A stretch of DNA of 64,000 nucleotides from Luteolibacter algae (GCF_042683045.1 NZ_JBHUIT010000031.1:248001-312000), one strand, 5' to 3'; shown: positions 34,216 through 42,916, counted from the first letter of the stretch. Program-made: numbers and translations. The notes: generated from the sequence alone by a model not told the origin.

Positions 34216-34560
34216 ATGGCTCGCCCAACAAAAAATGCAGACCGACGGCTCAGCCGTCATGTCATATTCCGTCTCACCGACGAGGAATATGCGAGCCTGC
34301 ACGACAAGGCCGTGCTGGCTGGTTTGTCAACGAACGAGCTTGCCCGTCGTCTGACAAACAAGGGAAAGCGGAAGCTCGTGGTCAAGACCCACAAGCGTGT
34401 TGATCCCGCTTTCCTCAAACGCATCGACCGCATCGGTCAGAACCTCAACCAGCTCGTCAAGAACGCCCACATCTACGGGCGTGTCTCTTCGCAGGTCGAT
34501 ACGCTTGCCACCACCATTGACGAGATCATCCACCATGCCCTGCACGAAGAAAACGAATGA
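34216..34560 (+). CDS. MobC-like relaxosome accessory protein
   Basis: 114 residues from ATG 34216 with AAAGGA upstream. An N-terminal ribbon-helix-helix-like region (HVIFRLTDEEYASLHDKAVL then GLSTNELARRL) and the MobC motif IGQNLNQLVKNAH are seen. MobC proteins help melt oriT for the relaxase. Its stop overlaps the relaxase start (ATGA), the classic mobC-mobA layout. Confidence 0.85.
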   Translation: MARPTKNADRRLSRHVIFRLTDEEYASLHDKAVLAGLSTNELARRLTNKGKRKLVVKTHKRVDPAFLKRIDRIGQNLNQLVKNAHIYGRVSSQVDTLATTIDEIIHHALHEENE

Positions 34561-35873
34561 TCCCGAAAATCACCAAAGGCGGAATCAGCTTCAAGAGCGC
34601 ACTCCAGTATTACCTCCATGATAAGGAGGCCGATACCCAGGAGCGCGTTGAGTGGGCGCAGACCGAGAACATGCGGACGGAAGACCCTCAGAAGGCGTGG
34701 CGCGTGATGGCCTACACGGCCAAAGAGCAAGACCGCCTCAAGGAAGCCTCGGGGCAGTCCCGTGCAGGACGAAAACTGGAGAAGCCCGTTTTCGCCTACT
34801 CGCTCGCATGGCATCCCGAGCAGAAGCCCAACAAGGCGCACATGCTCGAAACCGCCCGTGAATCCCTCCAGATGATGGGACTCAGCGAACACGAGTGCGT
34901 GATCGTCGCCCACAGGGATGAGCCACAAAAACATGTCCACGTTATTGTAAACCGCGTTCACCCCATCACGGGGCTTGCCGGAGACGTGCGGAACTCGAAA
35001 CGGAAGTTCTCGGATTTCGCCCGCGAGTATGAGCGCAAGAACGGCAAAATCTACTGCGAGCGCAGGGAGAAGAACGCGAAGAAGCGCGAGAAAGGGGAAA
35101 AAACACGTTACGGAGATCCGGTGATCGTGGAGGCATGGCACTCCAGCCGCGACGGAAAGGAATTCGTCGCGGCACTGGAGCGTGAGGGATACGCCCTCGC
35201 GCAGGGTCGCAAGCGTCCCGTCGTGGTCGATGTCCACGGCAAGGCGCACAATCCCACACGTCAGCTTGAAGGCGTGAAAGCGAAGGAGTTCAGGGAGAAA
35301 CTGGGCGACCTCGATCTTGAAAAACTTCCGTCAGTCGATGAAGTGATCGACAGAGCAAGGACTCACGACCCGGAGAAGGAAAAGAGGCTGGAAGCGTTTG
35401 AAATTCTCGCCGCACGGCAACTCGAAAACATGCTCGCCAAACACCGCAACGAGCAGGACAAGCTCAAACTGAAACACCGCTACCAGTTCGAGTCGGACAA
35501 AGAGCAGTTGGTGAAGCACTACCAGCTTCGTGAACAGAAACGCGAGATTGAGAAACAAGCAGCCAAGGTGAAGGACACCAACTGGTGGAAACGCCTGTTC
35601 GGCGTGACACGCAAAGAACAGCAGCAGCTTAACGGTCAGATCTTGAGTTTCAGGAGTTCACGAGAGCGATATCGCGAACAGCTCAAGACGACCACTGGAA
35701 AACGGGAACGAGAGAAAAGACGGCTGAAGCAAATCCACGAGAAAGAACAAGCGCGACTTAAAGCGAGCATCGAGCGAGAGCGGAAGTCGGAGCGTTACTC
35801 GATCCGCCTTCAGGAGCCGGAATTGGCTCGAAGCCACTCACGCTCACGGGATGATTTCGGGTATGAGCGGTGA
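34557..35873 (+). CDS. MobA-type relaxase/mobilization nuclease
   Basis: 438 residues. N-terminal relaxase domain (Pfam Relaxase type) with a candidate catalytic tyrosine pair at Tyr18-Tyr19 and the metal motif His126-x-His128-x3-Asn132 (KHVHVIVN). The C-terminal half is a long Lys/Arg/Glu coiled coil. It nicks oriT and pilots the strand through the coupling protein encoded at 15366-16859. The mob genes are ~18 kb from the coupling protein, separated by the cargo and recombinase modules. Confidence 0.92.
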   Translation: MIPKITKGGISFKSALQYYLHDKEADTQERVEWAQTENMRTEDPQKAWRVMAYTAKEQDRLKEASGQSRAGRKLEKPVFAYSLAWHPEQKPNKAHMLETARESLQMMGLSEHECVIVAHRDEPQKHVHVIVNRVHPITGLAGDVRNSKRKFSDFAREYERKNGKIYCERREKNAKKREKGEKTRYGDPVIVEAWHSSRDGKEFVAALEREGYALAQGRKRPVVVDVHGKAHNPTRQLEGVKAKEFREKLGDLDLEKLPSVDEVIDRARTHDPEKEKRLEAFEILAARQLENMLAKHRNEQDKLKLKHRYQFESDKEQLVKHYQLREQKREIEKQAAKVKDTNWWKRLFGVTRKEQQQLNGQILSFRSSRERYREQLKTTTGKREREKRRLKQIHEKEQARLKASIERERKSERYSIRLQEPELARSHSRSRDDFGYER

Positions 35874-35885
35874 GCGAACCGAACT

Positions 35886-36752
35886 CTATTCTGACCGGAA
35901 ATAGGCTGGCCAATTCTGTGCCTCTGCTTCGCGAGCTTGTGCTCGAAGCATTGCGAGGGCTTCGGGAACGGCCTCCCACATGGATCGGTATTGGTGAGCG
36001 TAATAAAAACCTTCCAGATCGCTGCCGCTCACAATTCCAAAAAACGGCTTCTCAGGTTCAGGCTCTGGGAGATGAGGATTAAGAAGATACTTTGCGATGC
36101 GCGGCTTGGAGAGGCAATCACCGATGGCAACACCTGCTTCATCCTCCTTCCCGGCACCTAGTAAGGCCAGTGGGTAAAGATAATTGGCACTGTGAAAAGT
36201 ATCCTCAAATCGTTCATCCTCAAATAATTCTACAGCTTTTTGATAGAATCCCTGTTTCAATAAATATCTGGGCAATTCCAAGCGGGCACCCATTCGGTCC
36301 TCGAAGTCATAATCAAGCATCTGAAATCCAGTTGTAATGGCTGCTAAGAATTCGTTTATGCATGCTTGCGCGATCATAAGCTGATACAAACAGCGGAGAA
36401 ATGGCCGATTTTCGACGAAACCACCAGGAATTTGATGGTTTCCTTCTTTGAAATCTGAAGGGAATGCCGAACGAGCCAAACTCACGGCTGTCTGAGCTAA
36501 AGCAAATGCATCAAGCGTCTTCCCCTCATTCAGTTTACAAGAGGCGTAGTGGTTCATGGCATCAAAGTGCCAAGGATACCGATTGAGAAATTTTCTCAAC
36601 TCAGACGTGAGCCCCCGAAGGCCTCTCCATTCTTCGAGAATTTGGTCGAACCGGAGGGTGACTTCGTAAGCTTCCTCAGACTCTCGAAAGAGCCATTCTG
36701 ATTCGACTGTTTGTGTGCGAACAAGTAAATATCGTGGAGTGATGAGCTTCAT
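35886..36752 (-). CDS. TPR-like hypothetical protein
   Basis: 288 residues from ATG 36752 (36761 also possible; a longer frame to 36911 begins with unlikely sequence). The middle shows repeated helix-turn-helix units of TPR type (FDAMNHYASCKLNEGKTLDA; KQGFYQKAVELFEDERFEDT; YLYPLALLGAGKEDEA), recalling the ST7-like TPR group. No signal peptide, no enzyme motif. It converges on the relaxase gene. Probably a protein-interaction factor; its role in the element is unknown. Confidence 0.6.
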   Translation of the reverse strand: MKLITPRYLLVRTQTVESEWLFRESEEAYEVTLRFDQILEEWRGLRGLTSELRKFLNRYPWHFDAMNHYASCKLNEGKTLDAFALAQTAVSLARSAFPSDFKEGNHQIPGGFVENRPFLRCLYQLMIAQACINEFLAAITTGFQMLDYDFEDRMGARLELPRYLLKQGFYQKAVELFEDERFEDTFHSANYLYPLALLGAGKEDEAGVAIGDCLSKPRIAKYLLNPHLPEPEPEKPFFGIVSGSDLEGFYYAHQYRSMWEAVPEALAMLRAQAREAEAQNWPAYFRSE

Positions 36753-37241
36753 CGTGGGCATATTAGCATAGGGGTTCACGGTAGAGACAGTGCCGAAGTG
36801 ACAAAACCGGTAACAAGCTAGCCACCATAGGGTGATTGACCGGACTTGATCAGCAGGTTCCTTACCTGCCTCCCTGTCCTTGTTCGCGGCCTTTCTCCAG
36901 AATTGACCCATAAGGCCGGAATCGCTTTTTGGGCGTTACGATTCAAGTGCAACTCTCCCCCGTCGTCAGCAGGAGCTTCATCTTGCGGAACCACCGAAAC
37001 AGGAACGAAGGCAGTCACGTTTGCGAGACGGTTTGGATGCAGTGGCAAAACGTGCGTTTGGGAAAGTTCGTCGAAAAATTTCCTAGAATGGAGATGGAAA
37101 ATACGAAAAAGGAGCTACGGTGCGATTTACAGGCGCAATCAAACCCAGTAAAAGTGGCTAGAAAAAATTGGGTGACTGAGTTTCGAGAACAACAATAGAC
37201 TCTCGTGATTTGCCCCACCGCCTTAGATCCAAGCTTCTCCC
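36753..37241. other. Gap upstream of the GHKL ATPase gene
   Basis: 489 bp without a convincing gene. A short forward frame from ATG 37088 to 37198 (36 residues, ending RKNWVTEFREQQ) lies just before the GHKL gene and might be a leader or antitoxin-like peptide; support is weak. Confidence 0.3.
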
Positions 37242-39305
37242 ATGTCAAATCTACACCTCCAGACCAACTTGAGCGGGCGCTTGAGGAACACATCGCTGCC
37301 TCAAAGCAGCGGGCTTCTACCGCTGTTTGAAGCAGTCGTGAATTCGATTCATGCTATCGAGGAAACCGGTAAAGAAATCGACCAAGGCACGATTCGTGTC
37401 AAGATTCTGAGAAATGATCGGACTGAGGATCTTAAGCTAAACGACTCGAAGAAGCCGGGTCGCGAAGCAAAGGAAGAAATTTACGGCTTCGTTGTTAGCG
37501 ATAACGGTATTGGCTTCAACGATACCAATATGACCTCGTTTCAGACTCTCGATTCCGATCACAAAGTCGAGATTGGGGGGCGAGGTGTGGGACGATTGCT
37601 TTGGCTCAAAGCGTTTACTTCAATCAAGGTGAAGAGTTTTTTCCAAGATAAGGATGGTGAGCTTTGCCGTCGGACTTTCAAGTTCTCGGAGGTTGAAGCC
37701 GTCTCTGACCTGAATGAAGAACATTCAGAAGATGGCAGCACTACAGGTTCGTTTGTCGAACTCGAAGGGTTTAAATCCCGCTATCGCAAGGCCAGCAAGA
37801 AAACAGGTAAAGCAATTGCCGAGGCGATTGTGGAGCACTGCCTTTGGTATTTCCTGAGGCCGGGTGGTGCACCAGATATCCGTGTTGAGGACGAAGACGA
37901 GAGCTTTCTCATATCTGAGAATTTCGAAGATTTACTAGTAGATACTCCGACCCCAGAAACAATCAAAGTAAAGGGTCAGGAATTCGATCTCGTACACGTA
38001 AAAAGAACGACCGCGACAAACACAGGTCATTCTTTGGTTTTTTGTGCCGACAAACGCGTTGTCGACGAGGAAAAAATCAGCGGGAAGGTACCAGGGCTCC
38101 ATGGAAAAATCCATGAAGGCGACCAGAGCTATTTTTATTCTTGTTACGTCAGCTCCAAATTTTTGGATGCCAATGTGAGATCGGAGCGAACCGGATTTGA
38201 TATTCCTGAAACAGTCGAGGAGTTATTCGAGGACTCAGAAGTGACCTTCGAAAATATCAAGGAAGCCGTTACAGAAAAAATCGGTGACCACCTCAAATCT
38301 CAGCTTTCGAAGAATCGTGAGAGTTCACGCGAGCGCATCGACACTTTTATCGCCAATCGCGCACCAAGATATCGACCAATATTATCACGCATCTCAGAGG
38401 AACAACTCGATATTGATCCATCCGCTTCAGACAAAGAGGTCGAGCTGACACTTCATAAACACTTGGCCAGTCTTGAGGCAGAGCTTCTAAATGATGGACA
38501 CGACATTTTGTCCGCAAGTCCAGGAGATGACTTCGATGATTATGAGAGTCGTTTAAAAGATTACTTATCAAAAGCCGAGGATATTAAGCGTTCAGATCTA
38601 GCAGGATACGTCTCTCATCGGCGGGTCATCCTGGATCTTCTTCAAAAGGCAATACAGACTGACTCTCACGGAAAGTATTCGCGTGAAGACCTGATTCATA
38701 AACTGATCATGCCTATGCAGACAGACTCAAATGAAGCAGCCTTGAACGCGGGAAATTTGTGGCTGATAGATGAGCGGCTCGCTTTTCACAACTACCTAGC
38801 TTCGGACAAGACCATCCGCTCGATGCCAATCACTGGTGCAACTGAAACCAAGGAGCCTGACATCTGCTCACTTAACGTGTTTGATGTGCCAGTTCTTTTT
38901 TCAGATTCAAGCACGCTTCCACCCGCTTCTCTTGAGGTCATTGAACTCAAAAGACCCATGCGAAACGATGTTCGCTCGGGGGAGGATAAAGATCCGATCG
39001 AACAGGCTCTTCGCTACCTCGACCGGATACGGCTCGGTGAGATAACCACGGCTACTGGAAGGCCAATCACCGGTTCACAAGACATTCCTGGATTTTGTTA
39101 CATCATAGCAGACATTACGAAAACTATGATTTACCAGTGTGAAAAAATCCATGACCTGACTAGAACTTCAGACGGAAGTGGATACTTTGGTTACAAGAAG
39201 AGCCTAAAGGCATACATTGAGGTCATTAGCTTTGATCGCCTTCTACAAATGTCTAAAGAAAGAAATAGGGCGTTCTTCGACAAACTTGGACTGCCTTCCG
39301 CTTAA
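37242..39305 (+). CDS. GHKL-type ATPase fused to a PD-(D/E)XK nuclease-like domain
   Basis: 687 residues. N-terminal HSP90/MutL-type ATPase: N-box Glu30-Asn34 (FEAVVNSIHA), Asp87-Asn-Gly-Ile-Gly91 and the Gly-rich lid GGRGVGR at 112-118. A middle transducer-like part and a helical region with Asp/Glu follow. The C-terminal domain has Asp540 (EPDIC) and Glu568-Leu-Lys570 (EVIELKRP), the PD-(D/E)XK pattern of restriction-like nucleases. Such ATPase-nuclease fusions in mobile elements are usually defence proteins; that role is inference. It stands alone, with a strong hairpin 24 bp after the stop. Confidence 0.7.
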   Translation: MSNLHLQTNLSGRLRNTSLPQSSGLLPLFEAVVNSIHAIEETGKEIDQGTIRVKILRNDRTEDLKLNDSKKPGREAKEEIYGFVVSDNGIGFNDTNMTSFQTLDSDHKVEIGGRGVGRLLWLKAFTSIKVKSFFQDKDGELCRRTFKFSEVEAVSDLNEEHSEDGSTTGSFVELEGFKSRYRKASKKTGKAIAEAIVEHCLWYFLRPGGAPDIRVEDEDESFLISENFEDLLVDTPTPETIKVKGQEFDLVHVKRTTATNTGHSLVFCADKRVVDEEKISGKVPGLHGKIHEGDQSYFYSCYVSSKFLDANVRSERTGFDIPETVEELFEDSEVTFENIKEAVTEKIGDHLKSQLSKNRESSRERIDTFIANRAPRYRPILSRISEEQLDIDPSASDKEVELTLHKHLASLEAELLNDGHDILSASPGDDFDDYESRLKDYLSKAEDIKRSDLAGYVSHRRVILDLLQKAIQTDSHGKYSREDLIHKLIMPMQTDSNEAALNAGNLWLIDERLAFHNYLASDKTIRSMPITGATETKEPDICSLNVFDVPVLFSDSSTLPPASLEVIELKRPMRNDVRSGEDKDPIEQALRYLDRIRLGEITTATGRPITGSQDIPGFCYIIADITKTMIYQCEKIHDLTRTSDGSGYFGYKKSLKAYIEVISFDRLLQMSKERNRAFFDKLGLPSA

Positions 39306-39329
39306 AGTTGTATTTACGGATCATGAAGG

Positions 39330-39365
39330 AAACACCCCGTGACGGCAGGCCGTCACGGGGTGTTT
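39330..39365. terminator. Bidirectional hairpin between convergent genes
   Basis: A perfect 16-bp stem (39330-39345 and 39350-39365, each arm containing CACCCCGTGACGG or its complement) with a 4-base loop CAGG. Lies between the GHKL gene and the convergent 66-residue gene. T-runs are short, so it may act in both directions. Confidence 0.75.
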
Positions 39366-39389
39366 GAGGAGATCGGGTTAGCACGTTGA

Positions 39390-39590
39390 TCAACTGCCTC
39401 CGCGACCTTCGCGGTCATGACCTTTCTCAAGATCAAATTCCTGCGAGAGAAACTGCTCTTTTTGAGCATCGAGATTCTGGTGCAGCTCTTCGCGTTTTTC
39501 AGGAGACAGTTGCACTCCGAAATTTGCGATCAGGCTATCGACTTCTTTTGCCTCGAACTGAGGGCTTGGGACACTTTGTGAATCATTCAT
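39390..39590 (-). CDS. Small protein downstream of sigma factor
   Basis: 66 residues, hydrophilic and acidic, 12 bp after the sigma factor gene on the same strand. The middle (LSPEKREELHQNLDAQKEQF) is helical. It has no membrane segment, so it is not a classical anti-sigma factor, but a soluble regulator of the sigma factor is possible from its position. No family recognized. Confidence 0.5.
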   Translation of the reverse strand: MNDSQSVPSPQFEAKEVDSLIANFGVQLSPEKREELHQNLDAQKEQFLSQEFDLEKGHDREGRGGS

Positions 39591-39602
39591 AATGGTAGTT
39601 GG

Positions 39603-40172
39603 TTAGCGGTTGATAAATTTGGCGATGCAGTCGCGGCCATGGGCGACCCAATCACAGGCAGTGGAACTGGAAACTCCCGTTTTCTCCTCAATCTCGGCGA
39701 AGGTAAATCCGTAGCGAGCGTGAAGCCAAAGGACTTCTTTTTGTTCCTCTGTCAGATCAATGCCGGGATACTCCGACCAGAATTTTTCTTTGAGAGCGAT
39801 TTCTTCCGCATCGGTGTAAGCGTCAGGTGTCATTGGTCTGGTCACTGGTTCGGGCGGTGAATCCGACAAGGTTTCTCCGCGTCTGACCATCCGGCGGTAG
39901 TGGTCGATGAAAAGCTGGTAGGCTTTCTTTCTGAGCAAAGGGAGCGATCCGATTTGATCTTCCTTGAAACGGAGGAGCACATACTGCCAGAGATCTTGCA
40001 GCAGGTTTTCCGCGTCCTGCCACTGGCGTGTCAGTCCGTAGAGGTAGTTCTGAAGGTAGCCGTGGTATTCGTCGATTGACTGCTTTACGGCCACCTTACG
40101 TCGCTCGAAGACCGCTTCGCGTGCCTCCTTCGTGTTGGCTGTTTCTGGATATTCCATGGTTGGTGTGAGCAT
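39603..40172 (-). CDS. Sigma-70 family (ECF-like) RNA polymerase sigma factor
   Basis: 189 residues. Region 2 (about 30-85) with the typical WQDAENLLQDLWQYVLLRF, and region 4 at the end (LTEEQKEVLWLHARYGFTFA, then EIEEKTGVSSSTACDWV helix-turn-helix). No region 1 or 3. Region 4 would bind a dedicated -35 element. It is encoded inside the mobile element beside a 66-residue gene and may switch element or cargo genes; targets are unknown. Confidence 0.85.
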   Translation of the reverse strand: MLTPTMEYPETANTKEAREAVFERRKVAVKQSIDEYHGYLQNYLYGLTRQWQDAENLLQDLWQYVLLRFKEDQIGSLPLLRKKAYQLFIDHYRRMVRRGETLSDSPPEPVTRPMTPDAYTDAEEIALKEKFWSEYPGIDLTEEQKEVLWLHARYGFTFAEIEEKTGVSSSTACDWVAHGRDCIAKFINR

Positions 40173-40722
40173 TTCACCAAAGGAACGATGGTGGTGGCAG
40201 GTTTATCCGGCAGATTTTCATTTTTTTGATTTTTTCTTCAAAGGGGGGAAAGCCTTCCCCTCGGGCTTACTGCCGTGCAGCCCTACCCCTTCTCCTGAAA
40301 GGCTAACGCCTCTCAAACTCTCTGGAGTGGCGGCGTTAGGCGCACAGGGTTAGCTGACTAACAGGTCTGTTTGCTCCGCACCCCGTGGACACCAAAAGCC
40401 CGCCGTTCCCTCATGCTTCGTGTGCCGGACGGTCTTATCGTGCCTCACCCCTCCGGTGGAAAAGTCAGCGTTCTTTTGTCCGATGGCAGTGCCAACCGAC
40501 GAACGGTTTTTGCCAGAAGACGAACTGATCTGGCTAAGGGCTGGCTGCCCTCGCGACCGTCAAGGGCATCCCAAAATTGTCCTCGTCACTACGCTCTTGC
40601 GGGACTTTTCGGAGCCTCCCTTGACGTTGCTACCCCGCTTCTCGGCGAAGGCCAAGGTTTCATGCGCGGGGCGATGAAGCCCAGTGGCTTATCTAAGAAA
40701 CAAGAACTGAAAGGAACCTGAT
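40173..40722. other. Long leader region upstream of ardA
   Basis: 550 bp with no gene I can support. Two overlapping open frames (40371-40721 and 40420-40677) have compositions unlike proteins. Several GTTAG/CTAAC pieces near 40298-40365 resemble those upstream of repC. Confidence 0.35.
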
Positions 40723-41256
40723 ATGACAAACGACACACCTAGAATTTACGTGGCTTGCCTTGCCAGCTATAACGCCGGAATCCTGCACGGAAACTGGATC
40801 GACCTCGACGGAACGGAAGACCTCGAAGAGCGGATTTCTGAAATCCTCGAAGCTTCACCAGAAGAGGACGCCGAAGAATGGGCGGTGCATGACTATGAGT
40901 TTTGCGGCCAACTTTCCGAGTATCCCGGAACCGATACCTTGAACGCGATTCAGGAGGCATACGAGAAAGTCGAAGCCGAGGGGATCGACTGGGAAATATT
41001 CTGCGAATTCTGCGCCCACAGAGGGCACGACATTGAAGCCGGACAGGTTGAAATATTTAGCGAAGCATACGCAGGGACAGCGGACTCACTGGAAAACTGG
41101 TGCATCGAGTTTCTTGAGGAAACCGGGCAACTGGAATCCATCCCTGAGAATCTGCGTCACTACTTCGATTATGCGGCATTCGCCCGCGACATGGAAATCA
41201 GCGACGTGTTCACCATCGAACACAACAGCGAAACCCTCGTTTTCTGGAATCACTGA
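40723..41256 (+). CDS. ardA: ArdA antirestriction protein
   Basis: 177 residues, very acidic with a start IYVACLASYNAGILHGNWID and DYEFCGQL, both hallmarks of ArdA. These DNA-mimic proteins block type I restriction-modification enzymes so that transferred DNA survives in a new host. Ribosome binding site AAAGGA lies upstream; a clear terminator follows at 41270. Fits a conjugatively mobilized element. Confidence 0.93.
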   Translation: MTNDTPRIYVACLASYNAGILHGNWIDLDGTEDLEERISEILEASPEEDAEEWAVHDYEFCGQLSEYPGTDTLNAIQEAYEKVEAEGIDWEIFCEFCAHRGHDIEAGQVEIFSEAYAGTADSLENWCIEFLEETGQLESIPENLRHYFDYAAFARDMEISDVFTIEHNSETLVFWNH

Positions 41257-41269
41257 AAACCACTCCCAA

Positions 41270-41298
41270 GGGGGAGGCTTCGCGCCTCTCCCTTTTTT
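41270..41298 (+). terminator. ardA terminator
   Basis: GGGGAGGC pairs with GCCTCTCCC (one bulged T) around a TTCGC loop, followed by TTTTTT. Confidence 0.8.
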
Positions 41299-41310
41299 CG
41301 CCCCATTTGC

Positions 41311-41340
41311 CGTTGGTTCGGTCACGGGGTGCAACCAACG
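41311..41340 (+). ncRNA. Structured RNA leader, copy 2
   Basis: Stem CGTTGGTT/AACCAACG around loop CGGTCACGGGGTGC, followed by AACAAAGGAG and the start codon at 41357. Compared with the copy at 22546-22576 the stem bases differ but remain paired, while CGG, CA and CGGGGTGC in the loop are kept. Confidence 0.5.
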
Positions 41341-41356
41341 AACAAAGGAGAGAAAA

Positions 41357-41794
41357 ATGTTACCACAACAGGAAGAGCAACAGAGCCGCCCTAGCACCTA
41401 CAGCCCCGGCCACCCATGGTTCTACCTTTTGGGTGGAAGAGTGCTAACCCCGAAAGAAATCAGGGAGAGCGTCCGGGAATCTGGTTACAATGGCTGGAGA
41501 GCGGACGAACTCGACAAACTGGAGGCTAAAGCGGAGCCGCAACGCTCGCAGGGCTTGCGAAAGCTTCGCGCCATTGTCCTTGCCGAACTGGCGGGCGATC
41601 TGAGCCGCTATCGCCAAGTTGCTTTGGAACTGCACCGCTACCGCCGAAGAACCGCAGGTCAAGAGCTTCCCTGTCACGCTGTCCACACGAGCGTGAGCCT
41701 GAAACACAACCACCTTTACAACGACTTCGCGCACTTGATCGCCATTGACGACCTGCTTGCCCAGCAGCCGGATTTGTTTGGATTGCTTGTTTAA
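41357..41794 (+). CDS. Hypothetical element protein with RNA leader
   Basis: 145 residues from ATG 41357 with CAAAGGAG eight bases upstream. The N-terminal part (FYLLGGRVLTPKEIRESVRE) is followed by a basic helical segment (LRKLRAIVLAELAGDLSRYR) and a His-rich stretch (HTSVSLKHNHLYNDFAHL). Soluble; no known domain recognized. The second gene in the element with the conserved leader, so it may be co-regulated with the 74-residue gene at 22591. A 31-bp palindrome follows the stop. Confidence 0.6.
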   Translation: MLPQQEEQQSRPSTYSPGHPWFYLLGGRVLTPKEIRESVRESGYNGWRADELDKLEAKAEPQRSQGLRKLRAIVLAELAGDLSRYRQVALELHRYRRRTAGQELPCHAVHTSVSLKHNHLYNDFAHLIAIDDLLAQQPDLFGLLV

Positions 41795-41798
41795 ATCA

Positions 41799-41829
41799 CA
41801 ATGTGGGCAATATAGCTTTGCCCACATTG
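41799..41829. promoter_or_regulatory. 31-bp palindrome upstream of toxin-antitoxin pair
   Basis: Perfect 12-bp arms CAATGTGGGCAA and TTGCCCACATTG around TATAGCT. Lies 51 bp before the antitoxin start. It may be the autoregulatory operator of the pair or the terminator of the preceding gene; the T-run after it is only ACTTTT. Confidence 0.55.
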
Positions 41830-41879
41830 ACTTTTCCCCACCAATTTGCTACACTGGAATCAGAAAGTGAGGAAAAGCT

Positions 41880-42152
41880 ATGGATCAAACCACACATCAA
41901 ATCAGACCGGACGCAAAAGGCCGGATCAATCTTGGGAAACTAGCCGAGGGAATCAGCAGTTTTCGCGCACACAGAACCGAGGAGGGCAATATCGTGCTCG
42001 AACCCTATTCGGAGATCCCTACCCGTGAAAAATGGCTCTTCGACAATCCTCAGGCTCTTGAGGCCGTAAAGGTCGGACTGGCACAAGCTGCCTCCGGCGA
42101 GACAAGCTCGCTCGGCAGCTTTGCCGAACACGCTGACGAGGACATCGACTGA
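41880..42152 (+). CDS. Antitoxin of a RelE/ParE-type pair (AbrB-like N-terminus)
   Basis: 90 residues from ATG 41880 (GAGGA upstream). The beginning (IRPDAKGRINLGKL) resembles a SpoVT/AbrB swapped-hairpin strand, and the second half (EKWLFDNPQALEAVKVGLAQ) is the toxin-binding pattern of RelB-like antitoxins. It precedes the toxin by three bases, the normal antitoxin-first order. Stabilizes the element in the host; DNA binding to the 31-bp palindrome is likely but not shown. Confidence 0.75.
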   Translation: MDQTTHQIRPDAKGRINLGKLAEGISSFRAHRTEEGNIVLEPYSEIPTREKWLFDNPQALEAVKVGLAQAASGETSSLGSFAEHADEDID

Positions 42153-42155
42153 TTC

Positions 42156-42452
42156 ATGTCCTTTCAGCTCAAATTCACGGCACAGGCCGAAGCCGATTTC
42201 AAATCACTTGAGGGGGACAAGAGCCTCCTCAAGCGACTCAAGGCCGTTAGGAAGGCTTTGGGCTATCTCGAAGTGAATCCGAGACACCCCGGTCTGAACA
42301 CCCACAAATACAGCTCTCTCTCCGGTCCGAACGGGGAGGAGATTTTTGAGGCTTACGCGGAAAACAGGACACCCGCCGCCTACCGCATTTTCTGGTTCTA
42401 CGGACCTCAGAAAAAAGAAATCACGGTCATCGCTATCACGCCGCATCCGTGA
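42156..42452 (+). CDS. RelE/ParE-type toxin
   Basis: 98 residues, three bases after the antitoxin. Start SFQLKFTAQAEADFKSL, an Arg/Lys-rich middle and the C-terminal PAAYRIFWFYGPQKKEITVI match the RelE/ParE fold (AYRIFW and ITVIAITPHP strands). Such toxins either cleave mRNA on the ribosome or poison gyrase; the sequence does not decide which. Confidence 0.78.
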   Translation: MSFQLKFTAQAEADFKSLEGDKSLLKRLKAVRKALGYLEVNPRHPGLNTHKYSSLSGPNGEEIFEAYAENRTPAAYRIFWFYGPQKKEITVIAITPHP

Positions 42453-42543
42453 CCGTTTTCGGCATCCTTGATGCGGTTGGCAGCTGCGCTTTAAGAACGG
42501 GCGGCGTTCGTTTTGATGCAAACCGTGCCGGATGTGCGCCCGC

Positions 42544-42571
42544 CCATAGTCGTTCTACAGAACGACTATGG
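42544..42571. promoter_or_regulatory. 28-bp palindrome overlapping the start of the winged-helix gene
   Basis: Perfect 13-bp arms CCATAGTCGTTCT and AGAACGACTATGG around AC. Its end contains the ATG at 42568, so a bound regulator could block the gene. Likely autoregulatory operator. Confidence 0.6.
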
Positions 42572-42888
42572 TTTGCTCTCTGACAAAATCCCCGACTTCC
42601 GACCCCGCCCGCATGGAGCGCATCGGAGAGTTGTTGGCACGCGCCGTCGCCCGACGCTGCCGCAGGGAAGAGCTTGAAAAAGCGCGTCAGAACCAGAAGA
42701 GAATCGCCGAAGACGCCGACCCCATTCTGATCTTCATCGCCCAAGTGGGGGAATGCTCACCTCTCGAAGTGCGCGAACGGTTTTCCCTTTCCCGCTCGAC
42801 CGCGTTCCGCCGTCTCGATGCAATGGTCAAAAGCGGCCATCTTGCCAAATCAGGCAGCACTAGAAACACCCGCTATGCGGTAATTTAA
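42568..42888 (+). CDS. Small winged-helix transcriptional regulator
   Basis: 106 residues from ATG 42568, or 91 from ATG 42613; neither has a clear ribosome binding site. The second half (PILIFIAQVGECSPLEVRER, then SLSRSTAFRRLDAMVKSGHL and a beta wing SGSTRNTRYAV) is a winged helix. It sits directly before the serine recombinase, with one palindrome over its start and another before the recombinase, so it probably represses itself and/or the recombinase. Confidence 0.7.
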   Translation: MVCSLTKSPTSDPARMERIGELLARAVARRCRREELEKARQNQKRIAEDADPILIFIAQVGECSPLEVRERFSLSRSTAFRRLDAMVKSGHLAKSGSTRNTRYAVI

Positions 42889-42916
42889 GAGTCTTTCGGC
42901 CTTGTAGGTTCGCTCA

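Noticed and set aside
33993..34403. 136-codon forward frame over the mobC start
   Set aside because: Overlaps well-supported mobC in another frame and lacks a ribosome binding site.
40371..40721. 116-codon frame upstream of ardA
   Set aside because: Overlaps another equally open frame and has a composition unlike proteins; treated as leader DNA.
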